64,000 nt of DNA, from contig NZ_AUQY01000002.1 in assembly GCF_000468535.1 (NCBI RefSeq), positions 62,001-126,000 of the forward strand, given 5' to 3'. Below, one piece after another: positions 8,488 to 17,820 of this stretch (position 1 is its first letter; each line of letters opens with the position of its first letter). The notes beneath the pieces are model-generated. The model saw only the letters and a list, made by a program, of their open reading frames with translations. It made no database searches and had not been told where the DNA came from. This DNA comes from Peptoniphilus mikwangii (lineage in GTDB: Bacteria; Bacillota; Clostridia; Tissierellales; Peptoniphilaceae). Position numbers and translations under genes: made by a program.

Positions 8488-10545
8488 ATGAAAGTTTATA
8501 AGACAGAGCAGGTGAGAAACTTGGCCTTAGTTGGTCATAGCGGAAGTGGAAAGACAAATCTTACTGAAGCTATGCTATTTCAAAGTGGAGCAACTAAAAA
8601 AATAGGTCATGTATCGGAAAAAAATACTATAAGCGACTTTTCAAAAGAAGAAATGGAAAGGGGAACTTCCATAGGAACAAGTATTATACCTGTAGAATGG
8701 AGAAACTATAAGGTTAATATTATAGATACTCCGGGATATCTTGATTTTATAGGAGAAGCTTATGGCGCTCTTCGTGCTTCTGAAGCAGTTTTAATGGTCA
8801 TAGATGCAACTGCAGGCGTTGAAGTCGGAACAGAAAGAATGTGGAAGTACACTGAAAAAATTGGTCTTCCAAGAATTATATTTGTAAATAAAATTGACGG
8901 AGAAAATGTAAACTTTAGAAAGCTTATGGAAGAACTTGAAAATTCATTTGGTAAAAAAGTAATTCCATTTTCAGTTCCTATAGGTGAAGGAGAAAGCTTT
9001 GTAGGGGTTACAGATGTAATATATCAAAAGGGCTTTAAGTATAAGAATGGAGCACCTGAAGAAACAGAACTTACTCACGATCAAGTTAAGGCAACAGAGA
9101 GAATGTATGAAGAAATTGCAGAGGTAGTTGCAGGTTCTGATGAAGTTTTAATGGAAAAATATTTTTCAGGAGAAAAATTTACTCGTGAAGATTTACTTAG
9201 AGGAGTTACATCAGCTTTATTATCAGGAGATGCGGTTCCGCTACTTGTAGGATCAGGAGAAAAGGGAATAGGAATAGACATATTACTTAATACAATTGTA
9301 AACTATATGCCGGCTCCGGATGATGAAAGAGCACATCTTGGATTTAGATATGATGAAGGCGAAGAAAGAACTGTAGATGCAAAAGAACCTTTTGCGGCAG
9401 TAGTATTTAAGACAATAACTGACCCGTTTGTAGGAAAAATTTCCATATTTAAAGTTATTTCAGGAAAGCTTACAAAAGATACTCCGATTTATAATATGAA
9501 CAAAGAAGAAACTGAAAAATTAGGCGGACTTTTTGTAATAAGAGGTAAGACTCAATTTGAAGTTACGGAAATAGAAGCAGGAGATATAGGTGCTACAACA
9601 AAACTTGGGGCAACAGAAACAGGAGATACTTTATGTGATAAAGCACATGGAGTAAAATTTAAAAAACTTCAATATCCGGCTCCTGTATTGTATTATGCAA
9701 TTGAACCTAAAACAAAGGGCGATGAAGAAAAATTAGGTACTTCTTTAAAAAGACTCAGAGAAGAAGATCCAAGTTTTACAATAGAAAGAAATACCGAGAC
9801 GAAGCAACTTACAATAGGTGGACAAGGTAAAGTACAACTTGATGTAATCCTTGAAAAGCTTAAGAATATGTTTGGGGTGGAAGTTAATATAATTCCGTTT
9901 ATAATTCCTTATAGAGAAACTATTAAAGGTATTGCATCTGTTCAAGGCAAGCATAAAAAGCAATCCGGAGGAGCAGGACAATATGGTGATGTATGGGTAA
10001 GATTTGAACCTTGTGAAGAAGATTTTGTATTTGATGAAGAAGTATTTGGAGGTTCAGTTCCTAAAAATTACTTCCCTGCAGTAGAAAAGGGAATAATAGA
10101 ATCAAAAGAACACGGTGTGTTGGCGGGATATCCTGTGACAAACTTTAAAGCAGTTTTATATGATGGTTCGTACCATGATGTAGACTCAAATGAAATGTCA
10201 TTTAAGATTGCGGCATCACTTGCATTCAAAAAGGGAATGGAAGAAGCTAAACCTACACTTCTTGAGCCTATAATGAAAGTTGAAGTATCAATCCCAGATT
10301 CATATCTTGGAGATGTAATGGGAGATATGAATAAGCGTCGTGGTAGAATACTTGGAATGGATCAACAAAATGACGGAACTCAATTATTAATTGCTGAAGC
10401 TCCTCAAGCTGAAATGTTTGAGTATTCAATAGATTTAAGAGCTATGACTCAAGGTAGAGGAACATTTGCTATGGAATTTGTAAGATATGAAGAAGTTCCT
10501 GCAAATATTGCTCAAAAGATAGTTGAGGAAGCTAAGAACAAATAA
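8488..10545 (+). CDS. Elongation factor G-like GTPase (EF-G2 type)
   Basis: 685 residues. A five-domain translational GTPase related to EF-G. G motifs: GHSGSGKT at 16-23, DTPGYLD from residue 80, and NKID at 134-137. The P-loop GHSGSGKT differs from the AHIDAGKT of canonical EF-G, and the switch I stretch RGTSIGTSI replaces RGITI; both mark the EF-G-like subgroup annotated as EF-G2. Domain IV has GGAGQYGDVWVRFEP, and domain V is complete. The exact role in this subgroup is not settled: ribosome rescue, recycling or a stress form of translocation are all possible. It is a single-gene transcription unit with its own promoter, converging on the penicillin-binding protein gene. Confidence 0.85.
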   Translation: MKVYKTEQVRNLALVGHSGSGKTNLTEAMLFQSGATKKIGHVSEKNTISDFSKEEMERGTSIGTSIIPVEWRNYKVNIIDTPGYLDFIGEAYGALRASEAVLMVIDATAGVEVGTERMWKYTEKIGLPRIIFVNKIDGENVNFRKLMEELENSFGKKVIPFSVPIGEGESFVGVTDVIYQKGFKYKNGAPEETELTHDQVKATERMYEEIAEVVAGSDEVLMEKYFSGEKFTREDLLRGVTSALLSGDAVPLLVGSGEKGIGIDILLNTIVNYMPAPDDERAHLGFRYDEGEERTVDAKEPFAAVVFKTITDPFVGKISIFKVISGKLTKDTPIYNMNKEETEKLGGLFVIRGKTQFEVTEIEAGDIGATTKLGATETGDTLCDKAHGVKFKKLQYPAPVLYYAIEPKTKGDEEKLGTSLKRLREEDPSFTIERNTETKQLTIGGQGKVQLDVILEKLKNMFGVEVNIIPFIIPYRETIKGIASVQGKHKKQSGGAGQYGDVWVRFEPCEEDFVFDEEVFGGSVPKNYFPAVEKGIIESKEHGVLAGYPVTNFKAVLYDGSYHDVDSNEMSFKIAASLAFKKGMEEAKPTLLEPIMKVEVSIPDSYLGDVMGDMNKRRGRILGMDQQNDGTQLLIAEAPQAEMFEYSIDLRAMTQGRGTFAMEFVRYEEVPANIAQKIVEEAKNK

Positions 10546-10577
10546 AAATAAAATAATAAATGTTTTAATTAACAAGT

Positions 10578-10617
10578 AAAAAATTAAAGGCTTGAATATT
10601 CAAGCCTTTAATTTTTT
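10578..10617. terminator. Bidirectional terminator, perfect 40-base palindrome
   Basis: Perfect palindrome centred on 10597/10598 with an A6 run on the left and a T6 run on the right, so it can end transcription from both the EF-G-like gene and the convergent PBP gene. The PBP stop codon (10608-10610) lies within it. Confidence 0.9.
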
Positions 10618-13073
10618 AGATTTTCAGTTCTATAATTTGAATTTGTAGATTTTGAAGATTTTTTCTTTTTAGTAGATTTTGACTTTTTACCATTGTTGTC
10701 ACTATTGGTATTATTGTCATTATCTTCATCTTCATCTTCTTCATACCAAAATAATTTATTTGTATAATGGGGTTTTGTATTTTCTACAAAATATTCTGAT
10801 CTATCCGCTCCCGGGACATATTTTCTTATTACACTATCCGGTTGAACAAATTCTTTATTTTCCAAATCGGCATGTATCGGTTTCATAATCCCTCTCCAAA
10901 GAGCAGCAGCTACATTAGATGAAAAACGTAAACTTTCATGTCTGTCGTTTCCGATGAATACACTACATAAATAGTATGGAGTGTATCCGACAAACCAAAC
11001 TTCTTTTTGTTGATTAGTAGTACCTGTTTTTCCGGCTATATGCATTCTTGAAAAGTTTGCACTGGTACCTGTACCGGATTTTACTACATCTTCTAAGATA
11101 TTTGTAATTATAAAGGCATTTCCTTCGGATAAAACCTGTTCACCTTCATGCTTATTTTCATAAATAATTTCGCCGTTTGTAGATAAAATTTTATCTACGA
11201 ATGTCGGCTTTTGATATACACCTTCATTTGCAAGAGTGGAGTATGCTCCTGCCATTTCAAGAGGAGATATTCCGTGAGTCATACCTCCGAGTGCAAGTGC
11301 AGAAAAGTTTGCATCATCAGGCATAACGGGTGCATCTTTATTTTCATCAGGAAGATTTTCATCTGTAGTTTTTGTATTTCCAAAATTTTTAGGCCATACT
11401 AAACTTGTTACTCCAATACTCTCTAAATTTTCTTTAATTAATTCTACGGCTTTCGGTTCATTGACAGCCTTTGAATAAACAGAATTTTTATTTGCATTGG
11501 ATTCATAATCACATCCGATATCTCTTGCTACCAAGTATGCGCCGACATTTGATGAACGTTTCAAAAGTGTTCTTATAGTAGTCCAACCAATATAAGAATT
11601 TCCGTTATTTCTTGGACGCCATCCCTTAAACTGACTACTCGGCAATGTTTCGTCAAGATATACATCTCCTGCAGTAGCACCATATTTAAATGCTGTCATA
11701 TAAACGGAAATAGGTTTTATACTTGAACCCGGCGATCTTGGTGTAGTAGCTCTGTTTAAATTTGAACCGCCTGAAATATTTCTTCCGCCTATCAGAGCTT
11801 TAACCTGTCCTGTATGCGGGTCAGTTAAAACTGCAGCAACCTGTGGTTGAGGTATTCCGTTATCATCAATCCAGGCATTAGGGAAATATGAATTATTGGA
11901 AACTGTTTCTTCCATACTTTTTTGCAAATCTAAGTTCATAGAACTATATATTTTAAGTCCACCTGCATATAATTTTTTATTTGCATCTTCTTCTGAATAT
12001 CCAAGAGATTTTAAAATTGAAACTGTTTCTTTTTTCACTTCGTCTACATAGAATGAAGAGACACCTTTTTCTTCTCTGTTACCGATGTCAATATTTATAG
12101 GAGCATTTATAGCTTCATCATGTTGCGCTTGATCAATATAACCTTGTTTTAACATAAGTTTTAAAATAAGCTCCTGACGTTCTTTTGATACAGGATTAAA
12201 TATTGCTTTCATCGGTCGCATAATACTTCTTTCAATTTGATTCAAATCAAAGCTGTCTATTTTACCAAGTTCGGCTAATCTTTTTCCTATTTGAATTGTT
12301 TCTTCAGAATTTATCGTATCTTTTGGTGTGGGAATTAATACTATTTCTAAATTTTCTAAATCATCTTCAAGTGTTACATCAATTCTATTATACGGCGAAT
12401 ATTTTTCCGGTCTGTTTGTAATTCCCGCAACAAGAGCACATTCTGCAAGATTGAGTTCTGATACATCTTTGTTAAAAAAAGTTTTTGCGGCAGCTTGAAC
12501 TCCGACTGTACCTTTTGAGAATCCTGCAGAGTTTAAATAAGCTTCTAATATCTGATCTTTAGTAAGTACGCTTTCAAGTTCATAAGCATAGAATATATCA
12601 GTTAATTTTCTTTCAAAACTCTTTTGATAATCAGTGTATAGGTTTTTGGCAAGCTGCATTGTGATTGTAGAACCGCCCTGAACAATTTTGTGTGCTTTTA
12701 GATTTGCTACAGTTGCACCGATAACTCTCTTAAAGTCAACTGCACCATGACTATAAAACCTTTCATCTTCAATAGCAAGTACCGCTTTTTGTAAGTTAAT
12801 CGGAATTTTGTCTATATTTACATATTCTGAAAATTCATTTAATACTAATGTCTGTATTAACTGTTCTTTATCATCATATACTCTTGAGGTTTCATTAATT
12901 ACTGTTCTATAATTTTCAGGATCAATTTTTGGAGCCCTTTTAATTACAGAAAGGACATAACTTCCGGTAAATGTAGCGGCAGTAACTAATGCCATCAAAA
13001 TTAAAATAAAAAGTATTTTAACGAAACTTGAAAATCCGGAGGACTTTCTTTTTCGTTTTTGTGTCTTTTTCAT
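10608..13073 (-). CDS. Class A penicillin-binding protein (transglycosylase/transpeptidase)
   Basis: 821 residues. Polymerises and crosslinks peptidoglycan outside the membrane. A basic cytoplasmic tail is followed by one membrane anchor (about 16-45). The GT51 domain shows EDERFYSHGAVDF and QGGSTITMQLAKN; the transpeptidase shows SSIK (Ser about 450), RSSN and KTGTT (about 682). About 65 residues (roughly 230-296) sit between the glycosyltransferase and the linker, where relatives normally run straight from SPYN into the RR/QxxVL helix. The C terminus is a low-complexity tail, acidic (DEDEDN) then lysine/serine-rich. ATG 13073 is chosen over TTG 13076 because CCTCC (13081-13085, AGGAGG on this strand) is seven bases away. 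Confidence 0.93.
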   Translation of the reverse strand: MKKTQKRKRKSSGFSSFVKILFILILMALVTAATFTGSYVLSVIKRAPKIDPENYRTVINETSRVYDDKEQLIQTLVLNEFSEYVNIDKIPINLQKAVLAIEDERFYSHGAVDFKRVIGATVANLKAHKIVQGGSTITMQLAKNLYTDYQKSFERKLTDIFYAYELESVLTKDQILEAYLNSAGFSKGTVGVQAAAKTFFNKDVSELNLAECALVAGITNRPEKYSPYNRIDVTLEDDLENLEIVLIPTPKDTINSEETIQIGKRLAELGKIDSFDLNQIERSIMRPMKAIFNPVSKERQELILKLMLKQGYIDQAQHDEAINAPINIDIGNREEKGVSSFYVDEVKKETVSILKSLGYSEEDANKKLYAGGLKIYSSMNLDLQKSMEETVSNNSYFPNAWIDDNGIPQPQVAAVLTDPHTGQVKALIGGRNISGGSNLNRATTPRSPGSSIKPISVYMTAFKYGATAGDVYLDETLPSSQFKGWRPRNNGNSYIGWTTIRTLLKRSSNVGAYLVARDIGCDYESNANKNSVYSKAVNEPKAVELIKENLESIGVTSLVWPKNFGNTKTTDENLPDENKDAPVMPDDANFSALALGGMTHGISPLEMAGAYSTLANEGVYQKPTFVDKILSTNGEIIYENKHEGEQVLSEGNAFIITNILEDVVKSGTGTSANFSRMHIAGKTGTTNQQKEVWFVGYTPYYLCSVFIGNDRHESLRFSSNVAAALWRGIMKPIHADLENKEFVQPDSVIRKYVPGADRSEYFVENTKPHYTNKLFWYEEDEDEDNDNNTNSDNNGKKSKSTKKKKSSKSTNSNYRTENLKN

Positions 13074-13098
13074 CAAGTAACCTCCTTAATTAAATTTA

Positions 13099-13107
13099 AT
13101 TATAACA
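13099..13107 (-). promoter_or_regulatory. Extended -10 promoter of the PBP gene
   Basis: On the minus strand TGTTATAAT (TATAAT = plus 13099-13104). The -35 is weak. It lies just upstream of the AGGAGG site of the PBP gene. Confidence 0.6.
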
Positions 13108-13162
13108 GATTTTACGGAAAATTACATATTTATAAAAATTAATAATAAAAATTTATTAAAAT

Positions 13163-13171
13163 TGATATAAT
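13163..13171 (+). promoter_or_regulatory. Extended -10 promoter of the Crp/Fnr gene
   Basis: TGATATAAT with TATAAT at 13166-13171, followed by the GAGGTGA ribosome site at 13179-13185. It diverges from the PBP promoter about 60 bases away. Confidence 0.6.
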
Positions 13172-13189
13172 GTCTATTGAGGTGATAAT

Positions 13190-13849
13190 ATGCCAAATGT
13201 AAGCGAGTTGTTTTCAAAACTTAAAAATGAAGAAATAAAGTACTTTTTGGATAAAAGTAAAGCTGTCATAGAAAAATTGAATAAAGGAGATGAAATTTTC
13301 AGGCAAGAGCAAGAAGTAAAATATTTGTTTATATTAAAAAAAGGTTCAGTCGTTGTAGAAAATATTGATGTGAACGGTAGACGCTCAATAGTAAATATTT
13401 TTAACAAAGAAGGCACTGTTTTTGGTGAGGTATATTTATACATTGACAAAAATAGCTATGACTATAATTGTTTTGCCAATGAAAGCACTGAGATAATAAA
13501 AATACCCAGAGAAGCTTTTTTCTTATCTGAAAATTCAGACGATATAAGTAAAAAAATTTTAAATAATATGCTTATTATACTTTCAAATAAAGCATATTAT
13601 CTGAATCAAAAACTTTTAATATTTAATTCAATTTCACTTAGACAGAAAATTTCAAAATACCTTCTGCAAAATTCAAATAAGGATAAATTTTTTAAAATGG
13701 TACTTAAAAGAGAAGAATTGGCACATTTTTTGGGAGCAACAAGACCATCTATATCAAGAGAGCTTATGAATATGCAAAAAGATGGATTAATTGAAATAGA
13801 TAGAGATATTATAAAATTTGATAGAAAAGAACTTGAAAAATTTTTATGA
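13190..13849 (+). CDS. Crp/Fnr-family transcriptional regulator
   Basis: 219 residues. An N-terminal cyclic-nucleotide-binding-like beta barrel (about 10-130, with KKGSVVVENIDVNGRRS) is joined by a long helix to a C-terminal winged helix (REELAHFLGATRPSISREL, about 178-196). No cysteine cluster is present at the N terminus, so it is not an FNR-type iron-sulphur sensor, and the canonical cAMP-binding RxS signature is not obvious. The effector is therefore unknown. It stands alone with its own promoter, divergent from the PBP gene and 112 bases before the nucleoside-importer lipoprotein gene. Its targets cannot be read from the sequence. Confidence 0.85.
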   Translation: MPNVSELFSKLKNEEIKYFLDKSKAVIEKLNKGDEIFRQEQEVKYLFILKKGSVVVENIDVNGRRSIVNIFNKEGTVFGEVYLYIDKNSYDYNCFANESTEIIKIPREAFFLSENSDDISKKILNNMLIILSNKAYYLNQKLLIFNSISLRQKISKYLLQNSNKDKFFKMVLKREELAHFLGATRPSISRELMNMQKDGLIEIDRDIIKFDRKELEKFL

Positions 13850-13902
13850 TAAATGTAGAGGAATAGGTTTTTTAGTTTTATTGGATAATATTATAAAAAT
13901 AT

Positions 13903-13931
13903 TTGAAAATGTTTGACCGGTATTGTATAAT
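13903..13931 (+). promoter_or_regulatory. Sigma-A promoter of the BMP lipoprotein gene
   Basis: TTGAAA (13903-13908), 17-base spacer, TATAAT (13926-13931). Ribosome site AGGAGG at 13950-13955. This is a strong promoter, which fits an abundant binding protein. Confidence 0.75.
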
Positions 13932-13961
13932 TTGAGTATAAAAAGAAATAGGAGGATATTT

Positions 13962-15083
13962 ATGAAGAAAAGAAATTCATTAATTGCACTTATTTTAGTA
14001 TTTGCACTTGCACTTGTCGGATGTGGACAAAAAAGCAACGCACCTGCTAACAATAAGGCAGAAAACAACAAGGCTGAAGAAACTTCAGAAGCTAAAAGTG
14101 ACATTGTAGTAGGATTTGTAACAGACGAAGGCGGAATCAACGACCAATCATTTAACCAAGGAGTTTGGGAAGGTGTTGAAAAAGCAAAAGAAGATTTTGG
14201 AATCGCTAGTAAGTTTAAAGAATCAAAAGATTCAAATGAATATATGCCTAACTTTGAAACTTTACTTGATGAAGGTGCAAACCTAATCGTTGGTGCAGGT
14301 TTTAAAATGGGAGATGTTGTTATTGAAACAGCAAAGAACAATCCTGATGTAAAATTTGCAATTGTTGATGTGGATCCAACTGTAGGATATGATAAAGACG
14401 GTAACATGGTAGAAGTTGAAGCTCCTGCAAATTTATTAGGAATTATGTTCAAGGCGCAAGAACCATCTTTCTTAGTTGGATATATTGCAGGACATACTAC
14501 TGAATCTAATGTCGTAGGTTTCGTTGGCGGACAAGAATCTGTTTTAATCGGTGCTTTTGAATACGGTTTTACAGCAGGTGTTAAATATGCAGCTAATGAA
14601 CTTGGAAAAGAAATTGAAGTTAAGAGCCAATATGCAGGAAACTTTACAGATGCTCAAAAAGGTAAGGCAATAGCTAACCAAATGTTTGAACAAGGTGCAG
14701 ATGTAATATTCCATGCAGCAGGCGGAGTAGGCGATGGAGTTATTAAATCAGCTGAAGAACACGGAAAATGGGCTATCGGTGTAGATAGAGACCAATTAGA
14801 AGTTGCTCCTAATAATGTATTAACATCAGCTATGAAAAATGCTAATGTAGCAGTTTATAATGTTATTAAAGAATTAGTTGAAGAAGGAAAATTTGAAGGT
14901 GGAAGAACTATAGAATTAGGTCTTAAAGATGCAGGTGCTGTAGGTATTGCTCCAACTTCAGATAAACATGTAGCTAAAGAAGTTCTTGACAAAGTTGAAG
15001 AAATTAAGAACAAGATTGTAGCAGAAGAAATTGTAGTTCCACATGATGCTGAAACTTACGATGCTTTTGTTAAAGCACTATAA
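13962..15083 (+). CDS. bmpA: BMP-family nucleoside-binding lipoprotein of an ABC importer
   Basis: 373 residues. A lipoprotein signal (MKKRNSLIALILVF..., lipobox LVGC with the lipidated Cys at about residue 22) is followed by an Asn/Glu/Lys-rich linker and a BMP/PnrA fold starting GFVTDEGGINDQSFNQG. Members bind purine nucleosides (PnrA, B. subtilis NupN). The start is ATG 13962, not the earlier in-frame TTG 13923, because AGGAGG is six bases before it and the signal peptide begins there. The ATPase and two permeases follow. A terminator separates it from them, so the binding protein is probably made in excess of the membrane parts. Confidence 0.9.
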   Translation: MKKRNSLIALILVFALALVGCGQKSNAPANNKAENNKAEETSEAKSDIVVGFVTDEGGINDQSFNQGVWEGVEKAKEDFGIASKFKESKDSNEYMPNFETLLDEGANLIVGAGFKMGDVVIETAKNNPDVKFAIVDVDPTVGYDKDGNMVEVEAPANLLGIMFKAQEPSFLVGYIAGHTTESNVVGFVGGQESVLIGAFEYGFTAGVKYAANELGKEIEVKSQYAGNFTDAQKGKAIANQMFEQGADVIFHAAGGVGDGVIKSAEEHGKWAIGVDRDQLEVAPNNVLTSAMKNANVAVYNVIKELVEEGKFEGGRTIELGLKDAGAVGIAPTSDKHVAKEVLDKVEEIKNKIVAEEIVVPHDAETYDAFVKAL

Positions 15084-15092
15084 TTATTGATT

Positions 15093-15130
15093 AAAAGAGC
15101 TTACAAGTTACTCTTGTAGGCTCTTTTTTT
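15093..15130 (+). terminator. Rho-independent terminator between lipoprotein and ATPase genes
   Basis: AAAAGAGCTTACAAG pairs with CTTGTAGGCTCTTTT (one G-U pair), loop TTACT, then a T-run. It lies inside the importer gene set, so partial read-through is likely. Confidence 0.85.
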
Positions 15131-15156
15131 GTATGTATTTATCCTAAAATTTATAG

Positions 15157-15162
15157 TATAAT
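15157..15162 (+). promoter_or_regulatory. -10 element before the importer ATPase gene
   Basis: TATAAT at 15157-15162 with a poor -35. It would give the ATPase/permease genes an independent, weaker start downstream of the terminator. Confidence 0.45.
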
Positions 15163-15188
15163 AGTAATAATAAAGGAGGGTAATGTAA

Positions 15189-16724
15189 GTGGATAATATG
15201 CAAAAGGAAAATCTTGCAGTTGAAATGCGGAATATAACTAAAAAATTTGGTGATTTCGTTGCAAATGATAATATTAACCTTGATATTAGAAGGGGAGAAA
15301 TCCACGCTCTACTTGGTGAAAACGGAGCAGGTAAGAGTACGTTGATGAATATTCTATACGGATTGTATGCTCAAACTGAAGGAGATATTTACATTAATGG
15401 AAAAAAGACAATAATAAGTGATCCTAATGCTGCAATAAAAAATGGACTTGGGATGGTCCATCAACATTTTATGCTTGTTGAACCTTTTACTGTTGTGGAA
15501 AATATTATACTTGGGATGGAACCGGTTAAAGGTATAAGCTTGGATTTAAAGACTGCCAGAAAAAATGTAGTGGAAATATCAGAAAAATATGGATTGAAAA
15601 TTAATCCTGATGAAAAAATAGAAAACATATCTGTTGGAATGCAACAGAGAGTAGAGATACTTAAGGCATTATATCGTGGTGCAGACATACTTATTTTTGA
15701 TGAACCTACGGCAGTGTTAACGCCGCAAGAAATTGATGAACTTATAAATATTATAAAAAATTTAGCAAAGAAAAATAAAACCATTATAATAATTACTCAT
15801 AAACTTAAAGAAATAAAAGCTATGGCAGATAGATGTACTATCATAAGAAGAGGAAAGAAAATTGATACAGTAGATGTATGCAATGTAAGTGAATCTGAAC
15901 TTGCAGATATGATGGTTGGACGTCAGGTTGAGCTAAAAGTTGATAAAAAAGAGCAAGAGCCGGGCGATGTAATTCTAAAAGTGGAAAATTTAGTTGTAAA
16001 AGATATTAGAAATATAAACAAGGTAGATGGTTTAAACCTTGAATTGAAATCCGGAGAAATACTTGGAATAGCAGGTGTAGACGGTAATGGACAAAGTGAA
16101 CTTTTAGAGGCTCTTACAGGACTTAAGACCATTGAATCCGGAAAAATATTTTTAAATGGGAAAGACATTACAAATAAAACGCCTAAGGAAATACAAAATA
16201 GCGGAATGCATAATATTCCGGAAGACAGACAAAAAAGAGGATTAGTATTAGACTTTAACATTGCGGAAAATTTAATACTTGAAAATTATTATAAAGAAAA
16301 ATTTTCTAAAAAAGGAATCTTAAAAGAAAAAGAAATAGAAGCTTTTGCACAAGAACTTGTTGAAAAATTTGATGTAAGACCAACAGATATAAAATATATT
16401 GCAGGATCACTGTCAGGCGGAAATCAACAAAAGGTAATTATTGCAAGAGAAATTACAAATGATCCGGATGTTTTAATAGCGGCCCAACCTACAAGAGGAC
16501 TTGATGTCGGTGCTATTGAATATGTTCACAAGTATTTGGTTGAACAGAGAAATAAAGGCAAGGCCGTACTTTTAATATCATTTGAACTTGATGAAGTATT
16601 TGCATTATCAGATAGAATATCTGTAATTTATGATGGAAAAATTTCTAAAACACTTAAAAGAACTGAAACTGACGAGAGAGAAGTAGGTCTTTTAATGGCG
16701 GGAGGTGGAATAGTTGAAGAATAA
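15189..16724 (+). CDS. nupO: Nucleoside ABC importer, double ATP-binding protein
   Basis: 511 residues with two ABC domains. The first has GENGAGKS, SVGMQQRVEIL (signature) and LIFDEPTAVLTP. The second has a degenerate Walker A (GVDGNGQSE), LSGGNQQKV and QPTRGLDVGA with Gln in place of the usual acidic pair, as is common for sugar/nucleoside-type fused ATPases. It powers the permeases encoded next. GTG 15189 is the start: the nearby ATG 15183 is followed at once by a stop, and AGGAGG is nine bases before GTG. It overlaps the first permease by 11 bases. The symbol follows the B. subtilis NupNOPQ guanosine importer; the substrate here is inferred. Confidence 0.88.
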   Translation: MDNMQKENLAVEMRNITKKFGDFVANDNINLDIRRGEIHALLGENGAGKSTLMNILYGLYAQTEGDIYINGKKTIISDPNAAIKNGLGMVHQHFMLVEPFTVVENIILGMEPVKGISLDLKTARKNVVEISEKYGLKINPDEKIENISVGMQQRVEILKALYRGADILIFDEPTAVLTPQEIDELINIIKNLAKKNKTIIIITHKLKEIKAMADRCTIIRRGKKIDTVDVCNVSESELADMMVGRQVELKVDKKEQEPGDVILKVENLVVKDIRNINKVDGLNLELKSGEILGIAGVDGNGQSELLEALTGLKTIESGKIFLNGKDITNKTPKEIQNSGMHNIPEDRQKRGLVLDFNIAENLILENYYKEKFSKKGILKEKEIEAFAQELVEKFDVRPTDIKYIAGSLSGGNQQKVIIAREITNDPDVLIAAQPTRGLDVGAIEYVHKYLVEQRNKGKAVLLISFELDEVFALSDRISVIYDGKISKTLKRTETDEREVGLLMAGGGIVEE

Positions 16725-17820
16725 GAGTAGATTTTTTTATACAGTAGTTTCAATTATTCTTGGATTGATATTCGGTTCTATAATATTGATGATTAACAAA
16801 ATTAATCCGCTTGCAGCATATAAGGTTATAATATTGGGAGCTGTAGGAAAACCGAGTTATATTTCATGGACTATAATAAATGCTGTTCCTATAATTCTTA
16901 CAGGAGTTTCAGTAGCATTTGCATTTAAAACAGGATTATTTAATATAGGTGCTGAAGGACAGTATATCGTGGGTTCAATAGGAGCTTTATTGGTAGGGTA
17001 TTTCTTTAAATTGCCGCCGGTTATTCATCCGATTTTTGCACTTATGGGAGGAGCACTTTTCGGAGGACTATGGGGATCGGTAGTCGGATATTTAAAGAGT
17101 AGATTTTCAGTTAATGAGGTTATTTCATCGATAATGATGAATTGGATAGGTTTTTATTTAAGCAATTATATGTTGGGAATTTCTATTTTGAGAAAACCTT
17201 CATCAGATACTACATTTTCAATTCTTCCAACCGCAAACATTGAATTTTTAAAAAGCTGGAAAACTTCAGAAGCGGGAATTGCATTTTTGCAAAATCATAA
17301 AATGTTAAAACAATTTTTACGTCCTCCAATCAATTGGGGAATGGTTGTTGCAATAATTGTTGCATTTGTAATTTGGTATATTTTAAAGAAGACAACCTTA
17401 GGATATCAATTAAGGGCGGTAGGATTTAATAAATACGCTGCAGAATATGGAGGAATTAATATCAAGAGAAATCAGGTTATATCAATGACGATTTCCGGTA
17501 TGATTTCAGGACTTGCAGGAGCAATAACAGTTCTTGGAGTTTCTCAAAATATAAGTATGATGGCAGCTCAGCAAGGTTATGGCTTTAATGGTATGGCTGT
17601 TGCATTAATAGCGGGGAATAATCCGCTTGCTTGTATTCCGGCGGGCTTATTATTTGCAGGACTTAACTATGGCGGCGGTAAGCTGAATGCAGCATTAAAT
17701 ACTCACTCGGAAGTCATAAGTATAGTAATAGGTATAATAACATTCTTTATAGCTATGCCTAAACTGTTAGATTTAATTAGTTTAATAATTCCAAAGAAGG
17801 AGGGCAAAAAACATGAATAG
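16714..17820 (+). CDS. nupP: Nucleoside ABC importer permease 1
   Basis: 368 residues, about ten hydrophobic segments, typical of the BPD_transp_2 permease family used by nucleoside and ribose importers. FKTGLFNIGAEGQYIVG and LRAVGFNKYAAEYGGI are the family's conserved cytoplasmic and substrate-path segments. Start TTG 16714 has GGAGG eight bases upstream within the ATPase gene. It pairs with the next gene to make a heterodimeric channel, as in NupP/NupQ of B. subtilis. It overlaps that gene by eight bases. Confidence 0.86.
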   Translation: MKNKSRFFYTVVSIILGLIFGSIILMINKINPLAAYKVIILGAVGKPSYISWTIINAVPIILTGVSVAFAFKTGLFNIGAEGQYIVGSIGALLVGYFFKLPPVIHPIFALMGGALFGGLWGSVVGYLKSRFSVNEVISSIMMNWIGFYLSNYMLGISILRKPSSDTTFSILPTANIEFLKSWKTSEAGIAFLQNHKMLKQFLRPPINWGMVVAIIVAFVIWYILKKTTLGYQLRAVGFNKYAAEYGGINIKRNQVISMTISGMISGLAGAITVLGVSQNISMMAAQQGYGFNGMAVALIAGNNPLACIPAGLLFAGLNYGGGKLNAALNTHSEVISIVIGIITFFIAMPKLLDLISLIIPKKEGKKHE

